NCBI GenBank assembly: GCA_035271585.1
Contig: DATERL010000043.1
Span: forward strand, 6,449 to 70,448
DNA from: Roseimarinus sp035271585
Lineage (GTDB): Bacteria; Bacteroidota; Bacteroidia; Bacteroidales; Prolixibacteraceae
Direction: 5' to 3'
DNA: 64,000 bases
Shown here: positions 8,538 through 18,049 of the stretch, piece by piece
Layout: every line of letters begins with the position of its first letter
How positions within the stretch are numbered: position 1 is the first letter of the stretch
Notes under the pieces: generated by a model
The model's input: only the letters and a program-made list of their open reading frames with translations
What the model was told of the DNA's origin: nothing
Database searches by the model: none
Translations under genes and position numbers: made by a program

Positions 8538-8996
8538 ATGAAACACAAATTAATTATCACCACCGTCTTATTACTCACGATATCAACACTTTGGGCAAAC
8601 CAAAAAATCGAAGGTAATACGTTCACCTCTTATGGCAATTACACGTTAAGCAAAACCAACAACGTGTTTATTATTAACAATGTAGCCTATCATACATGGG
8701 ATCTTTGCTATGAGAATTGCCAAGAGAAATACCAAATTTTATGTGCTCCGGGCAATGCCGAAAATTGTTATTTTATTGTGCGTGGCAAGAACTTCGAAGT
8801 TCAATATTCCACCAACAACAAGGGATTTGGAGCTCAATTGGTCGACAAGTCATTACGTTCGGTTAAAAAAGAGCTGGTAATGGAAAAAATTGACCAAAAC
8901 AAACTGATTAACCAAGGAATTTTAACCGACAAAGTTCAAACCACCGAAGAATATTTAGGTTTAATAGCTTGCTTTATGCCGCTACTATTTAGTTAA
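8538..8996 (+). CDS. Small exported protein of unknown function
   Basis: 152-aa product with a clear signal peptide (MKHKLIITTVLLLTISTLWA, cleavage near residue 20). The mature part has four Cys in the middle (DLCYENC, ILCAPGNAENC), which could form two disulfides, and it ends with a hydrophobic stretch (LGLIACFMPLLFS). I do not recognise the family. It has its own palindrome-rich upstream region and a strong terminator 20 bp downstream shared with the convergent fabI, so it is a single-gene unit. The codon pattern matches the chromosome around it. Confidence 0.75.
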   Translation: MKHKLIITTVLLLTISTLWANQKIEGNTFTSYGNYTLSKTNNVFIINNVAYHTWDLCYENCQEKYQILCAPGNAENCYFIVRGKNFEVQYSTNNKGFGAQLVDKSLRSVKKELVMEKIDQNKLINQGILTDKVQTTEEYLGLIACFMPLLFS

Positions 8997-9015
8997 AAGT
9001 ACAATTTACTCAAAA

Positions 9016-9045
9016 AAAAAAGGGGCTTATACAGCCCCTTTTTAT
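9016..9045. terminator. Bidirectional intrinsic terminator between the 8538 gene and fabI
   Basis: Stem AAAAAGGGGC / GCCCCTTTTT with loop TTATACA; A-run on one side and T-run on the other, so it can serve both convergent genes. Confidence 0.85.
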
Positions 9046-9075
9046 ATTCGTTCAAATGGTTAACGCAAATTATAC

Positions 9076-9921
9076 CTAATCGAACGGATGCTCTTTATCG
9101 TAAATAAAGCTTTTATTATATTGTTGCATGGCCTGCAAACTCATTCCCATATTTGAAAAACCACCATCGTGGAAAAGATTTTGCATGGTTACTTTCCTAG
9201 TTAAATCTGAAAAAAGAGTCAAGCAATAATCTGCACATTCATCGGCCGAGGCATTTCCAAGCGGCGACATGCGTTCTGAAAAATCCAACAAATGGTCAAA
9301 ACCTTTAACACCTTGTCCGGCAGTTGTTGGTGTTGGCGATTGTGAAATGGTGTTGATACGAACCTGTTTTTCGCGACCATAAATGTAACCAAAGCTGCGA
9401 GCAATCGATTCAAGCAGCGATTTAGCATCGGCCATATCGTTATAGCCGTAAAAAGTACGTTGCGAAGCAACATAGCTCAAAGCCAATATTGATCCCCATT
9501 GATTAATAGCATCGTTTTTCCGCGCAATTTGAATCACTTTATGAAACGAAACCGCCGAGATATCAAGTGTTTTATCTAAATAATTATAATCAAGGTCACT
9601 ATAATGCTTGCCCTTACGTACATTGGGCGACATGCCAATTGAGTGCAATATGAAATCGAATTTGCCTCCAAAATGGGCAATCGTTTTTTTAATCAACTCA
9701 TCTAAATCATCAATATTAGTCGCATCGGCTGGTATAGCAATGGTATTCAATTTTGCGGCCAATTCATTGGTCTCTCCCATCCTAATCGCCATTGGTGTAT
9801 TCGATAAAACTACTTCAGCACCATTTTCAACAGCTTTTTCAGCAACCTTCCATGCAATAGACGCTTCGTTTAAAGCTCCAAATATTAAACCTTTTTTGCC
9901 TTCAAGTAATTTTTTACTCAT
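9076..9921 (-). CDS. fabI: Enoyl-[acyl-carrier-protein] reductase [NADH]
   Basis: Reduces the trans-2 double bond in the last step of the fatty-acid elongation cycle. The 281-aa protein is a short-chain dehydrogenase of the FabI type: N-terminal nucleotide fold GLIFGALNEASIAWKVA, the HSIGMSPN segment, active-site Tyr and Lys in GYNDMADAKSLLE, and the substrate loop ISQSPTPTTAGQGV. Length is typical. It stands alone on the minus strand, converging with the 8538 gene across a shared terminator and divergent from the amylomaltase gene. Confidence 0.95.
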   Translation of the reverse strand: MSKKLLEGKKGLIFGALNEASIAWKVAEKAVENGAEVVLSNTPMAIRMGETNELAAKLNTIAIPADATNIDDLDELIKKTIAHFGGKFDFILHSIGMSPNVRKGKHYSDLDYNYLDKTLDISAVSFHKVIQIARKNDAINQWGSILALSYVASQRTFYGYNDMADAKSLLESIARSFGYIYGREKQVRINTISQSPTPTTAGQGVKGFDHLLDFSERMSPLGNASADECADYCLTLFSDLTRKVTMQNLFHDGGFSNMGMSLQAMQQYNKSFIYDKEHPFD

Positions 9922-10436
9922 GTAAAATCATTTTAGTTTCTATATTTTGTCAATTCAAAACTATATTTTGAAATAACAGAAGGCGAAAATAGAATCAAGG
10001 TTCGAACCAATGGGTTAAAGCAAGCCAAAAAACACCAACTGTTTTAACACAAAGCCGAAATAACCACTCGCATGAAACTAATTATCTGAACTTTACATCT
10101 CTAACTGCAACATATCGTAAAGCATCGATTGTTCAACTATAAAAGGCGCAAGTTCGAAAACAAATGTATTTTATTTTACAATAATTCTTTCACAACTTAT
10201 TTATTTAAAAATTAAATTGCGCTAAGACATTTTATTTCTCACAAATAACACCGATATTAATATTCTGAAACGCACCGGTAAACCGGTACGCAAAAACATC
10301 GTTAAACCGTATTGATTAATGTCGATAAATTTGGCCTTAAAAAATTAAAATAAAAACGTTATAAGTTATACCAACAAGCAATTCAACAGTTTAAAAAATA
10401 AATATTTACGACTTTATTTACAATAAAATATGGCTT
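9922..10436. promoter_or_regulatory. 515-bp divergent intergenic region with ACCGGT repeat
   Basis: AT-rich region between fabI (minus) and the amylomaltase gene (plus) without a credible coding sequence. At 10274-10287 two ACCGGT palindromes are separated by AA (ACCGGTAAACCGGT), extended by GC/CG flanks, giving an operator-like site about 150 bp before the amylomaltase start. Its regulator is unknown; sugar-responsive control is only a guess from context. Confidence 0.35.
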
Positions 10437-13145
10437 ATGAAACTCACGCTACGAATTAATTATCGAACAAAATGGGGCGAAAGCATTTGGCTTTGTGGCT
10501 CAATAAAAGCTTTGGGTAATTGGGAACCCGAGCATGCTTTTCCAATGTACTATATAGGAAATGGGGAATGGGAGTCCATTCTAAATTTAAAAGCCGAAGA
10601 ATCGTTTGAATACAAATATATTTTTAAAACCGAAAACAAGATCTTTTGGGAGTTTGGCAAAAACCGATTTTTTGAAAAAAGCACATCAAGCAATATAGAA
10701 TTACGCGATCATTGGCGTCCCCAAGTCGATTCGGACAACACCTTTTTATCAAAAGTTTTTACTGAAGTATTGATGAAACCTGTCGAAAAATACGATAACA
10801 GGACCAAGCAAACCGACAAATCAATCGTTTTTAAAATGCGAGCTCCGCGTGTACCTATTGGAAAAAATATCGGGATTATTGGGAATTGCGGCCTACTGGG
10901 AAATTGGAAAAAGCCACAATCACTCTACAATACGAACTTTCCCGTTTGGGAAAAAGCCATAAATATCGAAAAAATAACATTCCCGCTTGAGTATAAATAC
11001 GTGATTATGGATCGAAAAACGGGGGAAATAGAACATTGGGAATCGGGAGACCCCCGTAGCATATTCTATATCGACCAGTCGGTTCCAAAAATCACACACA
11101 TTCAAAACGATGAAAAATTTAGGTTCGAAAATGAAAATTGGAAAGCTGCGGGGGTAGCGGTTCCAGTTTTTTCGCTTCGAACCGATGAAAGTTTCGGTGT
11201 TGGCGAATTTCTCGATTTAAAGAAATTAATTGACTGGTGCACCCTAACTGGCCTTAAAATGATACAGGTTTTACCCATAAACGAGACCGTTGCCACCCAT
11301 TCGTGGCTCGATTCATATCCTTACAAAGCCATTTCGGTATTGGCACTACATCCTATTTATCTTAACCTCGACCGATTGGGTAAAATAAACAACGAAAAGC
11401 TTAATGATGAATTCGACCTGGCGCGCGAAATGCTTAATGCAAAAACTTTTGTTGATTATGTTGAAGTTACAAGATTCAAATCACGTTTCTATAAAATCAT
11501 TTTCGATCAAAACTGGAGTTCATTGAAGAAAACCAAGTTATACAAAGATTTTTTTGAACAAAACCACGAATGGCTTGAACCTTATGCTGCCTTCTGCTTT
11601 TTGCGCGACAGATACAAGACAAGCAATTTTAGGGAATGGGGCCAATGGGCCGAATATGCTCCCGAAAAAATTGCAAAACTGGTCAATCCAAAATCAGAAT
11701 ACCACGAGCACATTGCAATACATTACTTTATACAATATCATCTCGACCTTCAACTTAAAGAAGTAGTGGAGTATGCACACGAACGTGGAGTGGCCATAAA
11801 AGGCGATATTCCCATAGGCATTAGCCCCAATAGCATCGAAGCTTGGACCGAACCGGCATTATTCAACTTAAACGGGCAAGCCGGAGCTCCACCCGACGAC
11901 TTTGCCGTACTTGGGCAAAACTGGGGATTCCCCACCTACAACTGGGATATAATGGCCAACGACGGCTATGCTTGGTGGAAGAAAAGACTCAATATGATGT
12001 CGAAATATTTTGATGCCTACCGCATTGACCATATACTTGGTTTTTTTAGAATATGGGAAATTCCTAAAAATGCCCATCATGGGCTTTTAGGCTATTTCAA
12101 ACCCGCCATTCCATTGTTAATCGACGAAATTCTGGACTGTGGAATATTGTTCGATTCCTACCGTTTCACTAAACCATACATAAGAGGACATTTTTTACGC
12201 GAAATTTTTGGTGAGTACGCTGATGAGGCCAGGAAACTTTACCTGAACGAAACCGAATATAACGTATTTGAGTTGAAGGCTGATTTCGATACTCAGCAAA
12301 AGGTTTATAAGCATTTTACCCCCGACGATAATCCGGAGCAAACTATTTCTGAAAAAAACATAATGATACGAGATGGGTTAATGGCTTTGCACGACGAGGT
12401 ATTATTTATCAAATATCCCTACTCGAGCACCCCAGCCTACCATCCACGTATTGCATTGCATTACACCTATTCGTACCGGGAACTCGACTATGAAACCAAA
12501 CTCAATCTCGACGAGCTTTATATCGACTTCTTTTACAAACGGCACGAAACTTTTTGGCGCAACGAAGCCATGAATAAGCTTCCATTTATAATTGGTGCAG
12601 GCAATATGTTAGTTTGTGGCGAAGATTTAGGTATGGTTCCCGAATCAGTTCCATCACTAATGAAAGACCTCAATATACTAAGTCTCGAAATACAGCGTAT
12701 GCCTAAAAATCCCGAAATAGAATTCGGACATCCGGCCGATGCACCCTACCTTAGTGTTTGCACAACTTCAACGCACGACATGTCGACCATAAGAGGTTGG
12801 TGGGAAGAGAACAGGGACAAAACCCAGCGTTTTTACCACAACATACTGGGGAAAAACGGCAATGCACCATTTTTTGCCGAACCATGGATTTGCAAGGAAA
12901 TCATCAACCAGCACCTCTATTCACCAGCCATGTGGACTATTTTCCCCATTCAGGACTTAATTTCAATGGATGGCACTTTACGCTGGAACGAAACAGATAA
13001 AGAACGCATTAATGTACCAAGCGACGAAAAAAACAAATGGAGGTACCGAATGTTACTATCGCTCGAAGAACTTATGGACGCTTCAACATTTAACGAAATG
13101 CTTGCGGCAATGATTAGTATATCGGAGCGCAACACCGAATATTGA
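10437..13145 (+). CDS. malQ: 4-alpha-glucanotransferase with two CBM20 domains (amylomaltase, DPE2-type)
   Basis: Transfers alpha-1,4-glucan segments between maltodextrins or to glucose during starch or glycogen use; no signal peptide, so cytosolic. The 902-aa protein starts with two CBM20 starch-binding domains (about 1-110 and 125-230; the WGESIWLCGSIKALGNWEP pattern), followed by a GH77 catalytic domain (about 240-890). GH77 landmarks: nucleophile Asp531 in DAYRIDHILG, acid/base Glu729 in CGEDLG, and third Asp781 in TTSTHDMSTIRGWW. The size and layout match plant DPE2 and the long bacterial amylomaltases rather than the ~500-aa MalQ. No other starch gene is adjacent. Confidence 0.93.
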   Translation: MKLTLRINYRTKWGESIWLCGSIKALGNWEPEHAFPMYYIGNGEWESILNLKAEESFEYKYIFKTENKIFWEFGKNRFFEKSTSSNIELRDHWRPQVDSDNTFLSKVFTEVLMKPVEKYDNRTKQTDKSIVFKMRAPRVPIGKNIGIIGNCGLLGNWKKPQSLYNTNFPVWEKAINIEKITFPLEYKYVIMDRKTGEIEHWESGDPRSIFYIDQSVPKITHIQNDEKFRFENENWKAAGVAVPVFSLRTDESFGVGEFLDLKKLIDWCTLTGLKMIQVLPINETVATHSWLDSYPYKAISVLALHPIYLNLDRLGKINNEKLNDEFDLAREMLNAKTFVDYVEVTRFKSRFYKIIFDQNWSSLKKTKLYKDFFEQNHEWLEPYAAFCFLRDRYKTSNFREWGQWAEYAPEKIAKLVNPKSEYHEHIAIHYFIQYHLDLQLKEVVEYAHERGVAIKGDIPIGISPNSIEAWTEPALFNLNGQAGAPPDDFAVLGQNWGFPTYNWDIMANDGYAWWKKRLNMMSKYFDAYRIDHILGFFRIWEIPKNAHHGLLGYFKPAIPLLIDEILDCGILFDSYRFTKPYIRGHFLREIFGEYADEARKLYLNETEYNVFELKADFDTQQKVYKHFTPDDNPEQTISEKNIMIRDGLMALHDEVLFIKYPYSSTPAYHPRIALHYTYSYRELDYETKLNLDELYIDFFYKRHETFWRNEAMNKLPFIIGAGNMLVCGEDLGMVPESVPSLMKDLNILSLEIQRMPKNPEIEFGHPADAPYLSVCTTSTHDMSTIRGWWEENRDKTQRFYHNILGKNGNAPFFAEPWICKEIINQHLYSPAMWTIFPIQDLISMDGTLRWNETDKERINVPSDEKNKWRYRMLLSLEELMDASTFNEMLAAMISISERNTEY

Positions 13146-13190
13146 TTGTTATAACAGTTAAGGCATTCGTATCATATTTCATAAAAAAGG

Positions 13191-13221
13191 TTTGTTAAAA
13201 GATTGGTAGTTGCTATATTTA
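13191..13221 (+). promoter_or_regulatory. Candidate promoter of the GH5 gene
   Basis: TTTG at 13191-13194 and TATATTTA at 13214-13221 with 19 bp between fit the Bacteroidota -33/-7 layout with one mismatch in the -7 box (TAnnTTTG). It lies 30 bp before the chosen start at 13252, which also argues against the longer reading from 13210. Confidence 0.45.
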
Positions 13222-13251
13222 CCACTTTACAAACCTTTTTTAATTATCGAT

Positions 13252-15225
13252 ATGAAACTAACTTTAGCCTTGCTCCTCATTTTGTTTGTTTTTAAACTGA
13301 ACGCTCAACCTTCGGCACAAGAAATTAATGCAGCCATGGGGCGCGGTATCAACCTGGGAAACACACTTGAGCCACCCCGCGAAGGCGAATGGAACAACAA
13401 GCCCGTACAGGAATATTATTTCGACGATTATAAAAATGCCGGATTTACCAGCGTTAGAGTTCCGATACGTTGGGACAATTACACTTCAAAAACAGCTCCT
13501 TACGAGGTGACTCAACAATGGATGAACCGTATTGAACAAGTGGTTGACTGGGGCTTGGAACGAGGACTTTATATTGTTTTAAATGCCCACCACGACGATT
13601 GGATAAAAACAGGTTATGATAAGCAAAGCAACCGCGACCGCTTCGATAGCATATGGAGCCAAATTGCAGTTCGTTTTCAAAACAAATCAGAAAAATTACT
13701 TTTCGAAATAATTAATGAACCCAATGGGCTGACCCTTGCCAATATAAACGAGTTAAACGCACGTGTGCTAAACATTATACGAAAAACAAATCCGAGCCGA
13801 ATAGTGCTTTTTAGCGGACACAAATATGCAAACTCCGACGAGATGATGGCTGCCTCAATACCCAACGATCCTTACCTTATTGGCTATTTTCACTCCTACG
13901 ACCCCTGGAGCTTTGCCGGCGAAGCCAATGGTACATGGGGTACAACATCGGATCGAAATCAACTTAAAAGTAAGTTTGACAAGGTACAGGCATGGTCCGA
14001 AAAAAACAATATACCCGTTACAATTAACGAATTTGGTGCCATTAAACAATTTCGCGATGGCAGCACAACCAGAATAAACGATTACAACTCACGCATGTAC
14101 CATTACGCAGCCTATGTTGAAGAAGCCCTAAACCACAATTTTTCTTTCAATGTTTGGGACGACGGGGGCGATTTTGGGATCTACGAACGAGCACAACACG
14201 ATTGGAGCGAAGTAAAAGATATTTTAATTTACACTTCGGACAAAAGCCCCACGAACCTGAAACTTAATATTAAACACGATTCCATTTTAAACCTAAGCTG
14301 GACCAACCGCGACGAGTCGATTGACAGTATCTTTATCGAACGCAGGACAGACAAGTCAGAATTCACCAAAATAGCATCGTTATCACCTGACCAAACCTCA
14401 TACGAAGACTTCAATCTCGAAATTGAAAAATATTATTACTACAAAATTATTTATCACTATAATAACAGTACCGACAGGCCTTCACATCCACTCCGATCAC
14501 AACTAAAACCCTATTTCAGACGCCCCTATAATGGCCAAATACATTCAATTCCAGGCATTATCGAAGCCGAAGATTATGACGAAGGAGGACAAGGTTTAAC
14601 TTATTCGGACTCAGATGCAACAAACCGAGGAGGCGCATATCGCGAAACCGAAGGTGTTGACATACAGGAAAATACCAATGGATTTCATATAAGCCATATT
14701 GAAGAAAAAGAATGGATAGAATACACCACCAATGTTGAAGAAGCCGGCACTTATGAAATTAGCGCATCGGTTGCATCAATCGCAGGAGGCGGTCGATTGG
14801 GCGTTTCGTTCAATAATAGCACGCTCACTTACCTAGATATACCAGCAACAGGCAGTTTAACAAAATTCGAGAAAGTAAGTGCTAAAAAGAAATTAGATGA
14901 AGGCGAACAAATTATGCGACTAAGAGTAATGTATTTACCCACTTTCAATATCGATAAAATTGAAATTTCGAAAACAACATCGTCAAACGAATATAACAGT
15001 TCTGAAGACTTTAATATCAGTTCATACAAAGCAATGCAAGTAAATATTAATTCACAGGTTAAGGGTTTAATCACTTTTTACGACTTACAGGGAAAGTTAC
15101 TTTTGAAAAGAGAAATTACCACACCAAACGCCGAACTAACCTTGCCAATTGCAGGAATCAGCATTTACCAATTTATTGATAAAAAAGGCAATCAAAGAAC
15201 AGGCAAAATTCTCATAAAGCAGTAA
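13252..15225 (+). CDS. Secreted GH5 endoglucanase with CBM6 and type IX sorting domain
   Basis: Predicted extracellular beta-glucanase. The start at 13252 gives a clean signal peptide (MKLTLALLLILFVFKLNAQ); the in-frame ATG at 13210 lies upstream of the -7 box and is rejected. Domains in the 657-aa protein: GH5 (about 20-340; NLGNTLEPP, HHDD, acid/base Glu156 in INEPN, nucleophile Glu260 in INEFG), a fibronectin-III-like stretch (about 350-425), a CBM6 (about 450-575; IEAEDYDEGG) and a C-terminal type IX sorting domain (about 590-657, LPIAGISIYQFIDKKG...GKILIKQ). So it would cross the outer membrane by T9SS and be anchored or released. cysQ follows 8 bp later, but a functional link is doubtful. 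Confidence 0.93.
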   Translation: MKLTLALLLILFVFKLNAQPSAQEINAAMGRGINLGNTLEPPREGEWNNKPVQEYYFDDYKNAGFTSVRVPIRWDNYTSKTAPYEVTQQWMNRIEQVVDWGLERGLYIVLNAHHDDWIKTGYDKQSNRDRFDSIWSQIAVRFQNKSEKLLFEIINEPNGLTLANINELNARVLNIIRKTNPSRIVLFSGHKYANSDEMMAASIPNDPYLIGYFHSYDPWSFAGEANGTWGTTSDRNQLKSKFDKVQAWSEKNNIPVTINEFGAIKQFRDGSTTRINDYNSRMYHYAAYVEEALNHNFSFNVWDDGGDFGIYERAQHDWSEVKDILIYTSDKSPTNLKLNIKHDSILNLSWTNRDESIDSIFIERRTDKSEFTKIASLSPDQTSYEDFNLEIEKYYYYKIIYHYNNSTDRPSHPLRSQLKPYFRRPYNGQIHSIPGIIEAEDYDEGGQGLTYSDSDATNRGGAYRETEGVDIQENTNGFHISHIEEKEWIEYTTNVEEAGTYEISASVASIAGGGRLGVSFNNSTLTYLDIPATGSLTKFEKVSAKKKLDEGEQIMRLRVMYLPTFNIDKIEISKTTSSNEYNSSEDFNISSYKAMQVNINSQVKGLITFYDLQGKLLLKREITTPNAELTLPIAGISIYQFIDKKGNQRTGKILIKQ

Positions 15226-15233
15226 CAACAAAG

Positions 15234-16010
15234 ATGGAGAAAAACATAGAAACCGCCATTATCGCATCGTTGCTGGCCGGCAATGCGATAATGGAAATAT
15301 ATTCTCTGGCCGATTTGGGTGTTGAAACCAAATCAGACAACTCGCCCATAACATTAGCAGACAAAGCAGCCCATCATATTATTTGCGAAAAACTTGAAGC
15401 CACCAACATCCCCATTTTAAGTGAAGAAGGCAACAACACCGACTACGAAACTCGTAAAAAATGGGATAAGTTTTGGTTGGTCGACCCCCTCGATGGCACC
15501 AAAGAATTTATTAAACGAACAGGTGAATTTACAGTTAACATAGCATTAATTGAAAACCAGGTTCCGATTATGGGCGTGGTGTATGTTCCGGTTAGTAAAA
15601 CCCTGTATTACACCGATGAAAAAAACGCGTTTAGAGCTACAAATATCAGTTCTATATCGGAAATAACCAGTTTATCCCAAAAACTTCCTCAACAAACTGA
15701 GCACAACACGTTTAACGTTGTTGCTTCGGTTTCGCACATCAATGCCGAAACCCAGGAATTCATTCAGCAGCTCGATACCAAAGGAAAAAAGCTAAACATT
15801 GTAAACAGAGGAAGTTCGCTTAAGCTATGCATGGTGGCCGAAGGTTCGGCCGACTGCTACCCACGGCTGGGACCAACAATGGAATGGGATACTGCTGCCG
15901 GTCATGCTATTGTATTAAAAGCAGGAAAAACCATAGTACAACTCCCCAATAAAAGCCCAATGATTTACAATAAAGAGTCATTATTAAACCCTTGGTTTTT
16001 GGTGTATTAA
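15234..16010 (+). CDS. cysQ: 3'(2'),5'-bisphosphate nucleotidase
   Basis: Removes the 3'-phosphate from PAP, the by-product of PAPS-dependent sulfation or reduction, and controls PAPS pools. The 258-aa protein is an inositol-monophosphatase-fold enzyme with the metal-binding series SEEGN, LVDPLDGTKEF and WDTAAGHAIV. Length is normal. It precedes the SLC13 transporter, cysD and cysN/C, so this part of the window is a sulfate uptake and activation block. The short 8-bp gap after the GH5 gene suggests it could also receive read-through from there. Confidence 0.92.
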   Translation: MEKNIETAIIASLLAGNAIMEIYSLADLGVETKSDNSPITLADKAAHHIICEKLEATNIPILSEEGNNTDYETRKKWDKFWLVDPLDGTKEFIKRTGEFTVNIALIENQVPIMGVVYVPVSKTLYYTDEKNAFRATNISSISEITSLSQKLPQQTEHNTFNVVASVSHINAETQEFIQQLDTKGKKLNIVNRGSSLKLCMVAEGSADCYPRLGPTMEWDTAAGHAIVLKAGKTIVQLPNKSPMIYNKESLLNPWFLVY

Positions 16011-16076
16011 CTAAATAAAAGCAACTATCGTGTTGTGAATAAACAAAATTTTAGTTTTAGTTCTGTTTAAAAAGCA

Positions 16077-16084
16077 TATTTTTG
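16077..16084 (+). promoter_or_regulatory. Candidate -7 box (TATTTTTG) of the SLC13 gene
   Basis: Exact match to TAnnTTTG, 32 bp before the TTG start at 16117. The -33 region around 16053 is T-rich but lacks a clean TTTG. It suggests the transporter has its own start site even though cysQ ends only 106 bp upstream. Confidence 0.4.
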
Positions 16085-16116
16085 AAATACAAAAATCTCA
16101 CTTAAAAATTTACAAT

Positions 16117-17925
16117 TTGACACTCGAAAGCTACATTGTTCTTTTTGTAATAATTTTAATGATTGTTGCCTTGGCCAAAGATGCCATGCGACCTGGCTTA
16201 GTTCTTTTCTCGGTAGCTGTATTGTTCATGGCCATCGGTATTATTACTCCCAACGAAATGGTTGCAGGTTTTTCGAACAAGGGAATGCTTACGGTTGGCG
16301 TTTTATTTTTAGTTAGCGAAGGCGTTCGCTACTCGGGTGTAATGAACAAAATGGCAGAGCTTTCACTCCCCAAGGAACGCAAATCGTACTTCACAATGCT
16401 AATGCAACTGATGCTGCCAATATCAACACTATCAGCATTTTTGAACAACACACCCGTAGTAATAATTTTTGCCCCAATGATAAAACGATGGGCCGAAAGA
16501 TTAAAGCTGCCACCTTCAAAATTTCTTATTCCCTTATCGTATGCCACCATATTTGGTGGCATTTGCACTTTAATTGGCACCTCAACCAACTTAGTTGTTG
16601 ACGGAATGATGCAAGAAGCGGGATTTAAAGGACTCAGCATGTTTGAACTGGGCAAGATAGGTTTAATAATTGCCCTTTTTGGTTGGATATACATTGCCAC
16701 TATTGGGCATAGGCTACTCAAAGACAAAGGCAAGGATCAAGTAAAACAAAGCCGGATAGACAGTAAAGAATATTACTTCAATTTATTGGTAACCCACAAG
16801 AGCAAATACATTGGCGAGATAATCAAAAAAGGAAAACTTAGCGAGAATAAAAACATAACCATAGTTGCGGTTGAACGCGACGAAAAAATGTTTTATACTC
16901 AAAACGAAAGAGTGATACTTCAAGAAAACGATAAATTACTGGTTTATGGCTTTGAGGAAAATATCGAAACAATACTGTCGCTCAACGGGCTTGATGTAAT
17001 TACTCAGGGTGATGTTGAAAAAATGCTTGAGAATGAAGAACTTCATCGCATTGAAGCAGTGCTGGCTCCACGTTTTCCCGGAATAGGATCAACACTCGAA
17101 GAGTTCGACTTCTATAAACGGTATAAAGGTATTGTTGTGGCCATGCACCGAAACGGCTCAAATATTACAGCAAATCTTAATAACGAACGCTTACGCCCTG
17201 GCGATTCGTTAATTATTCTTTCGGATAAAGAGTTCATTGAAAACTGGAAAGACTCAAAAACATTCTTTCTCATCTCGTCGAAAGGCGAAATGGAAAAACC
17301 GGTTAAAACCTATAAAATTGGTTGGACGCTGGCCACACTTATCATTATGATTGTGGGTGCAACTGCTAGTCAGTATTTGCCAACGGTAAAAGGCAATACC
17401 CCCGACATGTTCTTTTTTGCCGCTATTGCTGCTGTTATGATGGCCGTATTGAAAATTTTTCCGCCAAAAAAATACACACAAGCTATCAGTTGGGATGTTT
17501 TGATAACAATAGCTTCGGCATTTGCCATAAGCAAAGCATTGATGAACTCAGGCGCAGCCGAACAAGTTGCCCGTGTTTCGATAAACTCGGTAAAACACAT
17601 GGGACCGGGCGCAGTTTTGGCCATAGTGTATTTAATTACCATGGTTTTTACCGAAGTAATTACAAACAATGCCGCTGCTGCAATTGCATTTCCAATTGCC
17701 ATGTCGGCTGCACACCAACTGGGTGTTGACCCCAAACCTTTTTTTATCGCGATATGCATTGCTGCTTCGGCCAGTTTTTCAACCCCAATCGGATATCAAA
17801 CGAATATGATAGTTCAATCAATTGGTAATTATAAATTCAAAGATTTTTTAAGAGTGGGACTACCACTCAACTTAATTACCTTCATCCTTTCTATTATTCT
17901 CATACCTATTATTTGGCATTTTTAA
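16117..17925 (+). CDS. SLC13/DASS-family anion transporter with two RCK-C domains
   Basis: Inner-membrane sodium-coupled anion carrier, here most likely for sulfate. The 602-aa protein has the ArsB/NhaD-type fold with about 11 membrane segments, split by two TrkA-C (RCK-C) domains at about 215-295 and 305-385 (RPGDSLIILSDKEF). The conserved SLC13 hairpin loops are visible: LSAFLNNTPVV, GTSTNLVVDG and later ITNNAAAAIAFPI with STPIGYQTN. The start is TTG at 16117; the next in-frame ATG (16159) would cut into the first membrane helix. Position between cysQ and cysD supports sulfate, though the specificity of this family cannot be read directly. Confidence 0.88.
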   Translation: MTLESYIVLFVIILMIVALAKDAMRPGLVLFSVAVLFMAIGIITPNEMVAGFSNKGMLTVGVLFLVSEGVRYSGVMNKMAELSLPKERKSYFTMLMQLMLPISTLSAFLNNTPVVIIFAPMIKRWAERLKLPPSKFLIPLSYATIFGGICTLIGTSTNLVVDGMMQEAGFKGLSMFELGKIGLIIALFGWIYIATIGHRLLKDKGKDQVKQSRIDSKEYYFNLLVTHKSKYIGEIIKKGKLSENKNITIVAVERDEKMFYTQNERVILQENDKLLVYGFEENIETILSLNGLDVITQGDVEKMLENEELHRIEAVLAPRFPGIGSTLEEFDFYKRYKGIVVAMHRNGSNITANLNNERLRPGDSLIILSDKEFIENWKDSKTFFLISSKGEMEKPVKTYKIGWTLATLIIMIVGATASQYLPTVKGNTPDMFFFAAIAAVMMAVLKIFPPKKYTQAISWDVLITIASAFAISKALMNSGAAEQVARVSINSVKHMGPGAVLAIVYLITMVFTEVITNNAAAAIAFPIAMSAAHQLGVDPKPFFIAICIAASASFSTPIGYQTNMIVQSIGNYKFKDFLRVGLPLNLITFILSIILIPIIWHF

Positions 17926-18006
17926 ACTGAAATCAATTTCTATGTGAAGAATTTCTGAACGCGCTCTTTACAGTTGAGTTAAATTTTCGAATACCAATAG
18001 AAAAGC

Positions 18007-18014
18007 TATTTTTG
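18007..18014 (+). promoter_or_regulatory. Candidate -7 box (TATTTTTG) of cysD
   Basis: Exact TAnnTTTG match followed by CATAC, 35 bp before the cysD ATG. It indicates a cysD-cysN/C transcript that can be made independently of the upstream transporter gene. No convincing -33 box is seen. Confidence 0.4.
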
Positions 18015-18049
18015 CATACATATTTATCCTTATTAAAATTCTTTAATAA

